Of a stretch of 7,777 nucleotides of DNA, positions 1-5,443 are shown piece after piece. Below the pieces are notes generated by a model. That model saw only the letters and a program-made list of their open reading frames with translations, was not told the DNA's origin and made no database searches. Numbering within the stretch: the stretch's first letter is position 1; each line of letters begins with the position of its first letter. The position numbers and the translations under genes were made by a program. Source of the DNA: an uncultured Eubacteriales bacterium (GTDB taxonomy: Bacteria; Bacillota_A; Clostridia; Christensenellales; Aristaeellaceae); NCBI GenBank assembly GCA_900313545.1, contig OMRS01000329.1:1-7777 (forward strand), in the 5' to 3' direction.

Positions 1-2
1 AT

Positions 3-398
3 TATCTGCGGGAATTCTTTGCCGGGATACCCATGTCCCTGCCTGAACAGCGCTCCGGATTGCCTGAAGAAGGTCTGGTACGTGTCAGGGACGGTTACTG
101 TGACTACCGCCCTGTACTGGAAGGAGACGTGTCTGAATGCGGCAAGGTCTGGACGCTGGAAAGTGGAATAGGCAGCTGTATGAACTGCAGGCATTTCTGG
201 CCGGACAGCGGTTCTCTGTATCTGGATCTGAAAGCCCGGTCCCGTCAGGACCTGGAGTCAGGTTTTCTTCTCCTGCTGGATGCAATTGAGGATTTACGGA
301 AAAGTCAGGGAAAAAAGGAAGACCTGGAAAACAAACTCATGGAAGTCCGGAACAGTGTGTCACGGTATTATGATTTAATAAACAAAGGGGGCCATTAA
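3..398 (+). CDS. Tn554-type tyrosine recombinase, C-terminal part (5' end outside window)
   Basis: The frame is open to the left edge of the window, so this is the tail of a longer gene and the ATG at 33 is probably internal. The catalytic domain is not in view. What is seen is a cysteine-rich tail: DGYC, then SEC, then GSCMNCRHFW, followed by a helical, charged segment (residues about 85-130 of the visible part) ending in GGH. A four-cysteine C-terminal extension with a CxxC-x-F core followed by helices is typical of the TnpA/TnpB integrases of Tn554-like transposons, which cut and join DNA at a specific attachment site. Neighbour support: a TnpC-like gene starts 3 nt after the stop, matching the tnpA-tnpB-tnpC gene order. 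By position it would be the TnpB-like partner. Family assignment rests on the tail alone. Confidence 0.72.
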   Translation, partial: YLREFFAGIPMSLPEQRSGLPEEGLVRVRDGYCDYRPVLEGDVSECGKVWTLESGIGSCMNCRHFWPDSGSLYLDLKARSRQDLESGFLLLLDAIEDLRKSQGKKEDLENKLMEVRNSVSRYYDLINKGGH

Positions 399-401
399 AC
401 C

Positions 402-1133
402 ATGGGACGTACAAAGAAAATAAGCGCTGAGAGCAAAATCGCTCTCGTCGATGAATACTGCCTCAATGTTTCCCGGGGAGAATCCAGGCTGATGAAGTTT
501 GAGAAGATAGCTGCCTATGCCCAGAAAAAGGGAATGGATCTCAAGGAATATGACTTTAGAAATGACACGGTGGTCCGTAACCATGTGCTGGAGCTGAAAT
601 CCGGTGAGGCAACCGTGAAGAACCTGATTTTTCCATATGAACCGATGGACATCCAGAAGGTGTTGCAGAAAGGAGTCGATATTTCACAGGTAAAGGCTTT
701 GCTGGAAGAAATGGATGAAAAGTGCTGCCGTCTTTCCGCCAGCCGTTCTGAGCTTTGCAGGGAAAGAGACAAGCTCCTGCATTCGCTGGATGAAGCCAGA
801 CAGGAAAACGTGCTTCTCAAAGCGCAAATCCGTACATCTGTATGCACAGATGAGCGGAAACTGCAGGAGCTCATGGAAGAAAACGCTGCGCTTCGACGGT
901 TCCTGAAGGAGCATGTTCTGCCGGAAATTGCAGCGGACCTTCTGGGCAGAAGGGGAATCATGGTTGAACACGGCCAGGTTCTGAGGCCGGATACCGGGTT
1001 CTATGAAGGAAAAGAGCCGGGGCCTCTCACTTCACTGGATTCCTCTCCCACACCCGTAGCAAGTACCGATGACCTGATTCAGCAGCTCAGGACTGTCTCT
1101 GACCAGCACAAGAACGGAGGTCTGAAAGAATGA
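402..1133 (+). CDS. TnpC-like helix-turn-helix/coiled-coil transposition accessory protein
   Basis: 243 aa. The ATG at 402 lies 10 nt after a GGGGG ribosome binding stretch (387-391). Residues 1-70 are basic and helical, with a possible helix-turn-helix around 32-66 (FEKIAAYAQKKG, then DTVVRNHVLELKSG). Residues about 95-172 form a strong heptad-like coiled coil rich in E, K, L and R. The rest (175-243) is low-complexity and probably disordered, with a short C-terminal helix. An N-terminal DNA-binding domain followed by a coiled coil, directly behind a Tn554-type recombinase, is the architecture and position of TnpC, which in Tn554 influences the orientation and efficiency of transposition. 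It is about twice the length of Tn554 TnpC (about 125 aa), so it may be a distinct, longer variant. Assignment is by context and architecture, not by a diagnostic motif. Confidence 0.6.
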   Translation: MGRTKKISAESKIALVDEYCLNVSRGESRLMKFEKIAAYAQKKGMDLKEYDFRNDTVVRNHVLELKSGEATVKNLIFPYEPMDIQKVLQKGVDISQVKALLEEMDEKCCRLSASRSELCRERDKLLHSLDEARQENVLLKAQIRTSVCTDERKLQELMEENAALRRFLKEHVLPEIAADLLGRRGIMVEHGQVLRPDTGFYEGKEPGPLTSLDSSPTPVASTDDLIQQLRTVSDQHKNGGLKE

Positions 1134-1375
1134 AACAGGTACCAAAGGAACGCAGTCTATCTTTCCAGAGGCCTGAACTCGTGGCGGAATGGGATGCCGA
1201 TTCAAACTATCCGGACACTCCAGATACCGTCTATGTTATGTCAAATAAAGTTGTATGGTGGAAATGCCGGAAGGGACACAGATGGAAGGCTATGATTGAA
1301 AACCGCTCAAGAGGACAGTCTTGCCCCAAATGCTATGGGAGCTTTGTCTATTATGGGCATTTTGTAAAAATATGA
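1130..1375 (+). CDS. small single-repeat zinc-ribbon protein (DUF4379/treble-clef type)
   Basis: 81 aa. The ATG overlaps the previous stop (ATGA at 1130-1133) and has GGAGG at 1116-1120, so it is probably translationally coupled. One zinc-binding repeat is visible: RPELVAEWD at residues 14-22, then WWKCRKGHRW (C46, H50) and SCPKC (C65, C68). This matches the repeat W-x-C-x3-GH-x-W ... CPxC of the DUF4379 probable zinc-ribbon family, which usually occurs as several tandem repeats. Here the protein stops 13 residues after the last Cys, just before a hairpin, so it is either a natural one-repeat form or a truncated longer protein. Proteins of this class are thought to bind nucleic acid and are seen in mobile elements. 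A role in the transposition complex, or as cargo, is inference. Confidence 0.65.
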   Translation: MKQVPKERSLSFQRPELVAEWDADSNYPDTPDTVYVMSNKVVWWKCRKGHRWKAMIENRSRGQSCPKCYGSFVYYGHFVKI

Positions 1376-1381
1376 GATCAT

Positions 1382-1416
1382 ACCCGTACTCTCCCGGCAC
1401 CCGGGAGAGTACGGGT
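1382..1416. repeat. perfect inverted repeat, 16-bp arms with 3-nt loop
   Basis: ACCCGTACTCTCCCGG (1382-1397), loop CAC, then its exact reverse complement (1401-1416). It lies 7 nt after the zinc-ribbon stop codon. It would make a very stable hairpin in RNA or single-stranded DNA. There is no T-run on either side, so it is not a classical intrinsic terminator, although it could still block exonucleases or slow transcription. It may belong to the transposon end. Confidence 0.8.
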
Positions 1417-1435
1417 CCCGGGCAAGAACCAAAAT

Positions 1436-1577
1436 CCGATAGAATCCGGTATTTCCCAAAAACCAGTTTTGTCCGATCCGATGAAAAAACCGATAAAACC
1501 CGCTCGTTTCCAAAAACCAGTTTTTACCTTTTTTCCGTAAAACCGACGAAATCCGGACTTTCCCAAAAACCAGTTTT
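1436..1577. repeat. three 35-bp direct repeats spaced 53-54 bp apart
   Basis: Units are at 1436-1470, 1490-1524 and 1543-1577, separated by unrelated 19- and 18-bp spacers. Units 1 and 3 agree at 30 of 35 positions; units 1 and 2 at 29 of 35. The most conserved part is the right half, CCAAAAACCAGTTTT, identical in all three; the left half begins CCGA with ATCCGG or a variant in the middle. The period is close to five helical turns, so all copies face the same side of the DNA. The position behind a recombinase module suggests binding sites for recombinase or TnpC at the transposon end. The region 1376-1587 otherwise contains no gene. Confidence 0.8.
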
Positions 1578-1587
1578 GGAATCGGAG

Positions 1588-1614
1588 GCTAACTTTGCAT
1601 GACTTTAACACTCG
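1588..1614 (+). repeat. IS left terminal inverted repeat
   Basis: Matches the reverse complement of 3614-3640 at 21 of 27 positions, in two conserved blocks: GCTAACTT (outer) and TTTAACACTCG (inner). Weaker similarity continues for about nine more bases. The inner block overlaps the last codons and TAA stop of the transposase. Confidence 0.8.
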
Positions 1615-3467
1615 TTCTTGTCTTGCTCTCCAATCAACACATTATTGACATGGTTTAGTTCCTTTTTCACGTCGTCTTCCGTTAAGCCGAAAGATTTCAA
1701 AATTATCTTTTGAGTTGCAGTGACAGCATGATCCAACCTATAGGGTTGTCCATTGTAACGTACAATCTCAATCTTCTCCAGTTCGCCTATAGCGGCAGGT
1801 ACAGTCATACAATTCTGTCTTGAATCATTCTCTCTGGCAGCGTTGTCTAATCTGTGAAACATTCTGTTTCGAATGATCGAAGCAACAAACTCTATGAAGG
1901 ATTTGGATTCTTCCGCTTCGTCAGTATATACACGATATGCCGAGTTACCAAGAAACGATTTATCCGAAAGAAACAGCTTTTCAGATTTATCCCTTCCTTT
2001 GTAGTGCGTTATTGCCTCTTCTGCAGGCATTTCATCGCTTGTCACAACTACAAAGTACCCATAATTATCATATTCTTTATTGATTTCTTCCGCTTTTTCA
2101 CGAAATGCCTTAAGTATATATTGACTAGGAGGATTGTTTGCTTCCTTTTGAATTCTCCTTTGTCCCTTTTTCCGTCCTTTCTTCGTTTCCTTTACTGGAA
2201 CTTTATCGAAATCCACTTCGAAAAAATTCTCATAATCCTTGAAAGAAGGCTTCACCTTGAATGGCTTATTCAACAGTTTTTCCAAAGCCTGTCGACACTT
2301 TTGAATCCGTTTGTTGATTTTTTCACGTTCTACAGCACCATCAATATCATGATAGAACACATGAAAATAACGTTCAACTTCATCAGATTCGTACAGTTTA
2401 CCTTTATAGGTTTCTCCATACACACCAAAACGATCGTTGTAATGGGATCTGTCTCTTTCAAATCTTCCTTTAACGCTGCTTATTGCATTCCGAAGAAACA
2501 TTGATTTGCCTTTCGCCATGATGATAAACCCATAACCTGCCTCATCAATGCTATGAATATTATCTTCGGAAAAATATCCGCGATCCAGGATGAATGAGAT
2601 GTTCTGATATCCGTAGTCCTTAGCACGTATGATAGTATATTCAAGTTGCCCCACATCAGGATTACTCCCAGGGTAGTTTTCATAGAACAGCGGATCATAA
2701 TTTGTGACATCATAGGCAACAGCGTAGTTTACAATCGGAATATCCGAATGCTCTTTAGCCGCTTTACTGAATTCGGCCTTCTCAATTTGGCCTGCTTTTG
2801 TGTTTTTATTAGTTGAATCATAGGAAATCAGTATGCGTTGTTTCTTGTCTCGCAACTCGTTCCATTTATCTTGAAATTTTATAATATGATCCGAGGTAAT
2901 TCGGCGCAGAAAACGTGAAATTGTGGCATCGCTATATATTCGCATGCCTCTTGTAAATAGAGGATGTTTATAACAATAATCAGGATAATGCTGGGCAACA
3001 TTAGATTCACAGATAATGGAATAAGCTGCCAAGTCCATAAAGAACCCTGCATCATCTTTAAGTATGTCCTCAAGTATTTTATCGATACCTGTAGATTTAT
3101 AGAGGTGTTTGATTACCACATATGGTCCCAGACAGAGGCAACTGCTTCTGATGCAGTTTTCTTCTTCTTGATTCTCTTCTTCATCTTGATCTGTTGTCTC
3201 ATCTTCGGAGACTTGCTTTTCTTGAATCTCTGAATAATAGTTACTGTTAGGGTACATATGCGTTGCGTTCTGTAACTCGGCTGCAGTTTTTCCTTTATAG
3301 CTATCTTCCAGTTTTCCAATAGTCTTTCGTGAAGGAACTGTATGTCGTGTTTCGCTATTATACGTACGACCTGTTTCTACATACACATATACCCCAGAAG
3401 GAAGTGGTTTAAACGTGATCTTGAAAGGTTCTGAAGGTATCGGAACCAAAGTATTAACATAACTCAT
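1605..3467 (-). CDS. IS1634-family DDE transposase
   Basis: 620 aa. It cuts and joins the IS ends during transposition. The ATG at 3465-3467 is preceded by GAGGTGG (3472-3478 on the complement), a good ribosome binding site, so the start is secure. Catalytic residues: first Asp D217 in ISYDSTN, second Asp D295 in FILDRGY, and the Glu E496 within the IS4-superfamily signature Y489-x2-R492-x3-E496-x6-K503 (HYKGRDKSEKLFLSDK). A long insertion between the second Asp and the Glu (about 330-465) is helical and very basic, as in IS1634 members. Residues 82-104 are strikingly acidic (EDETTDQDEEE and following). Length is normal for the family. The stop lies inside the left inverted repeat, so the IS has no 3' non-coding space. 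Codon use and AT-richness differ clearly from the GC-rich genes to the right. Confidence 0.93.
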   Translation of the reverse strand: MSYVNTLVPIPSEPFKITFKPLPSGVYVYVETGRTYNSETRHTVPSRKTIGKLEDSYKGKTAAELQNATHMYPNSNYYSEIQEKQVSEDETTDQDEEENQEEENCIRSSCLCLGPYVVIKHLYKSTGIDKILEDILKDDAGFFMDLAAYSIICESNVAQHYPDYCYKHPLFTRGMRIYSDATISRFLRRITSDHIIKFQDKWNELRDKKQRILISYDSTNKNTKAGQIEKAEFSKAAKEHSDIPIVNYAVAYDVTNYDPLFYENYPGSNPDVGQLEYTIIRAKDYGYQNISFILDRGYFSEDNIHSIDEAGYGFIIMAKGKSMFLRNAISSVKGRFERDRSHYNDRFGVYGETYKGKLYESDEVERYFHVFYHDIDGAVEREKINKRIQKCRQALEKLLNKPFKVKPSFKDYENFFEVDFDKVPVKETKKGRKKGQRRIQKEANNPPSQYILKAFREKAEEINKEYDNYGYFVVVTSDEMPAEEAITHYKGRDKSEKLFLSDKSFLGNSAYRVYTDEAEESKSFIEFVASIIRNRMFHRLDNAARENDSRQNCMTVPAAIGELEKIEIVRYNGQPYRLDHAVTATQKIILKSFGLTEDDVKKELNHVNNVLIGEQDKNEC

Positions 3468-3481
3468 CTCGCCACCTCACG

Positions 3482-3499
3482 AGTGTTAAATTTAACACT
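3482..3499. promoter_or_regulatory. 18-bp palindrome at the transposase start point, probable operator
   Basis: AGTGTTAAATTTAACACT is a perfect palindrome, 15-32 nt upstream of the transposase ATG, covering the predicted transcription start. Its left side continues as CGAGTGTTAAAT (3480-3491), identical to the inner block of the right terminal repeat. The transposase may therefore bind here and repress its own gene (inference). The rest of 3500-3613 carries only the promoter. Confidence 0.55.
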
Positions 3500-3503
3500 T
3501 CAT

Positions 3504-3532
3504 ATGATAGCAAAAAAGAGTCTCAAAAGCAA
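3504..3532 (-). promoter_or_regulatory. predicted transposase promoter (extended -10)
   Basis: On the minus strand TTGCTT (3527-3532), a 17-bp spacer, then TGC-TATCAT (-10 at 3504-3509, 5 of 6 to TATAAT, with a TGn extension). The start point would fall near 3497, about 30 nt before the ATG. An alternative pair is TTGAGA (3521-3526) with TATGAA (3499-3504) at 16 bp. Confidence 0.5.
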
Positions 3533-3613
3533 GAGATGAGTGGTAAAATCTTTCAGAAAATTCAAGAGTTTTCAAGGATGAGTATGATATTCTGTTATTC
3601 CGATAGACTTAAT

Positions 3614-3640
3614 CGAGTGTTAAATCAGTGAGAAGTTAGC
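3614..3640 (-). repeat. IS right terminal inverted repeat
   Basis: Reads GCTAACTT then TTTAACACTCG on the minus strand, pairing with 1588-1614 (21 of 27). Its inner block CGAGTGTTAAAT recurs exactly at 3480-3491 next to the transposase start. Confidence 0.8.
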
Positions 3641-3698
3641 AATGATGTCCTTTTATCCCCGTTTTTTGTCAGCTTTTCCGGATTTTCCCGGTGATCGT

Positions 3699-5255
3699 TC
3701 ATTCGGGATCCTCAGGGGCTTTGGGGAACCAGACCCGTACCGTCTCCAGGTCGACCCGCTCAAGCTGCGGATCCTCCATCTCCGTTTCAAAATCCCCGAG
3801 GATGACCCGGCACTTTTCAGCCTCCGCGCCGAAGCGGAAGCCGCAAAACGCCCTGGCGCCCCGGTATTTCCCTTCAGTTTCACGGACGACCTCCGCCCGG
3901 AAGCGCGCGGGGTCGGTCCGGTCATAAAACAGGATCTGCGCATAGGAGATTCCCCCGGTCACCCCGATCTCCTCCCCCTGCGCCTTCTCCCTGGCCAGCT
4001 TCAGACCCTCCTCCAGCCCCGCCCGGACGGTATAGCTCCGCATCTCGGCCAGGTCCGTAAACAGGTTGACCGAGAAGATCCCCGCCTGCACCAGATAGAC
4101 CGCGGCGATCAACGCAGGCACCGCCTTCCGTCCGGCCGCCCGGACCAGGGTGACCATGCCCACGGGGATCATCATGGCCTGCGCCAGGTGCAGCAGGTTC
4201 AGCCGGCTGTGATTGCCCTCCACCAGGCATCCCAGGATCAGCCCGCACAGCAGGAACGGGAACAGGACCGCCCCGCCCTCAAGCTTCCCCCTGCGCAGCG
4301 TCCGTGCGAACTGCCATGCGCAGCTGCACGCGCCGATGCACAAAAATGGCAGGGAGGTCCGGTACATCGTCCCGGCCACCGGCGAGGCAAACAGGTTCTC
4401 CCCGTCCGTCTGGAGGACCAGCATCCTCGCCATCATGTGAAGGTGCCCCAGCACCTGCGACAGGGAGAATTCGTCGCTGCGGACCTCCGGCAGCCGGGGG
4501 ATGGTCAGGACACCGAGCCGCATTTCCGCAAGGGCGCCCTGGTTCACCAGCAGGAACAGCAGCAGCGGCAGGGCAAATACCAGCAGGATCCCCGCAAACC
4601 CGGGAAGCTGCCTTTTCCAGGACGCCCATCTGCCTCCCCGGATGAGCACGGCCGCCTCCAGCAGCAGCAGCAGGGGCAGGACCGGCCATACGATGGCATA
4701 GGTGTACAGGCTCAGCCCGAAAAAGACCGCCGAGAGGGCCCATGCGCCCCGCATGTCCCGGACCCTCAGCAGGAAGAACAGCCCGAAGATGAGGAACCCC
4801 GGCAGGAGTCCCGATTCCACGGCATACCTTGACGAGAGCACATGCCAGGGGCACAGCGAAAGGAAGGCTGCGGCGATGCAGGCCGTCCTCCGGTCCAGGG
4901 CCTGCCTGAAGATGCCGTAGAAGCCCGCCAGGCTCAGGCAGCCCGTGAGGGCCTGGGGCAGGCGCACCGCCAGGGGGGACAGCCCCAGGACCGCGACAAA
5001 GGGCATGGCCAGCACGCTCAGCAGCACATTCATGCCGCTGCCCCAGGCCGTCAGGTAGACCGGGCGGACAATGCCCCACGAATCCATGCCGTCCCTGAGC
5101 AGGCAGAAGGATTCATACCCGGCCAGCGCCTCATCCGGATTGACCCCGCCGGGGCTGGTCCCCAGACGGAAAAGCCGCAGAAAGCAGCCCGCCGCAATCA
5201 GCACAAGACACCACAGTCCGTCACGCCGCCATGCGGCCCTATCCCCTGGTTTCAC
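3699..5255 (-). CDS. GT-C fold membrane glycosyltransferase (PMT/GT39-like), polytopic
   Basis: About 518 aa from the preferred GTG at 5253-5255, which has GGGAG and AAGGA just upstream. The frame stays open to a GTG at 5354, but that would add 33 very basic residues before the usual N-terminus and overlap the predicted promoter. Roughly twelve membrane segments are visible (about 15-30, 74-93, 100-117, 122-137, 150-165, 170-185, 189-206, 219-238, 301-317, 329-347, 354-372, 378-396), then a soluble C-terminal domain of about 120 residues. The first extracytoplasmic loop carries NPDEA (D41, E42), the acidic pair used as catalytic/metal site in lipid-phosphate-sugar dependent transferases of the PMT/ArnT type. 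CPWHVLSSRYAVESG at about 135-149 is the second typical motif. It probably transfers a sugar from a polyprenyl carrier outside the membrane; donor and acceptor cannot be told. It is separated from the upstream gene by a terminator. Confidence 0.75.
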   Translation of the reverse strand: MKPGDRAAWRRDGLWCLVLIAAGCFLRLFRLGTSPGGVNPDEALAGYESFCLLRDGMDSWGIVRPVYLTAWGSGMNVLLSVLAMPFVAVLGLSPLAVRLPQALTGCLSLAGFYGIFRQALDRRTACIAAAFLSLCPWHVLSSRYAVESGLLPGFLIFGLFFLLRVRDMRGAWALSAVFFGLSLYTYAIVWPVLPLLLLLEAAVLIRGGRWASWKRQLPGFAGILLVFALPLLLFLLVNQGALAEMRLGVLTIPRLPEVRSDEFSLSQVLGHLHMMARMLVLQTDGENLFASPVAGTMYRTSLPFLCIGACSCAWQFARTLRRGKLEGGAVLFPFLLCGLILGCLVEGNHSRLNLLHLAQAMMIPVGMVTLVRAAGRKAVPALIAAVYLVQAGIFSVNLFTDLAEMRSYTVRAGLEEGLKLAREKAQGEEIGVTGGISYAQILFYDRTDPARFRAEVVRETEGKYRGARAFCGFRFGAEAEKCRVILGDFETEMEDPQLERVDLETVRVWFPKAPEDPE

Positions 5256-5344
5256 GTTTCTCCCGTCCTTTCCCGGATATGCCGTCCATCCGGACCTTCC
5301 CCGCTTTTGCAGCCGCCGGCGCGGCCGGAGAGATGGCTGAGTGC

Positions 5345-5373
5345 AGTATGGCACGATTTCAGCTTTCCGGCAA
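5345..5373 (-). promoter_or_regulatory. weak predicted promoter for the glycosyltransferase
   Basis: Minus strand TTGCCG (5368-5373), 17-bp spacer, CATACT (5345-5350); each box is 4 of 6 to consensus. It lies between the upstream terminator and the preferred GTG, leaving a leader of about 80 nt. If real, it rules out the start at 5354. Confidence 0.35.
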
Positions 5374-5401
5374 CAAACAAAACCATACGGCCGTCCCTTC
5401 A

Positions 5402-5430
5402 GCCAAAAAGCCGCCCGGGAGGGCGGCTTT
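5402..5430 (-). terminator. intrinsic terminator after the CDF transporter gene
   Basis: Perfect 10-bp stem AAAGCCGCCC (5407-5416) and GGGCGGCTTT (5421-5430) with a 4-nt loop. On the minus strand it is followed by a run of five T. It lies 14 bp beyond the transporter stop and separates that gene from the glycosyltransferase. The opposite strand has a shorter, mixed T tract and would work less well. Confidence 0.88.
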
Positions 5431-5443
5431 GTCTTCTTTCAAC

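Larger units (their letters stand above)
1588..3640 (-). mobile_element. IS1634-family insertion sequence (IS4 superfamily), complete
   Basis: About 2.05 kb, delimited by imperfect inverted repeats that start GCTAACTT at 1588 and end AAGTTAGC at 3640, and containing one long transposase gene on the minus strand. It is AT-rich compared with both flanks, indicating recent acquisition. No target-site duplication is visible: the left flank ends AATCGGAG and the right begins AATGATGT. The exact tips could be off by a base or two. The transposase reading frame and all its catalytic residues are intact, so the element may be active. Confidence 0.85.

Noticed and set aside
1382..1416. Hairpin as an intrinsic terminator of the recombinase operon
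   Set aside because: The sequence after the stem on the plus strand is TCCCGGGCAAG, and no T-run is present on either side.
1436..1577. Three regularly spaced repeats as a small CRISPR array
   Set aside because: Spacers are only 18-19 bp, the repeats are imperfect (29-30 of 35), and no cas gene is nearby. The geometry fits protein binding sites better.
1854..2504. Plus-strand frame of 216 aa inside the IS
   Set aside because: Phe/Ile/Arg-rich shadow of the transposase gene, with no ribosome binding site or recognisable domain.
3678..3689. CCGGATTTTCCC to the right of the IS as a remnant of a fourth 35-bp repeat
   Set aside because: Eleven of 12 bases match the middle of the unit, but the diagnostic AAAAACCAGTTTT does not follow, so chance is the simpler explanation.
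4650..4680. CAG-type and GCCACC-type short tandem repeats (also near 6190-6210)
   Set aside because: They simply encode Leu-rich and Val-Ala-rich membrane helices in the glycosyltransferase and CDF genes.
3642..4832. Long plus-strand frame (396 aa) and other plus-strand frames through 3.6-5.5 kb
   Set aside because: The product is Pro/Gln/Arg-rich without any domain pattern and lies exactly opposite the glycosyltransferase gene; it comes from GC-rich third positions of that gene. The same holds for the long plus frame across the CDF gene.
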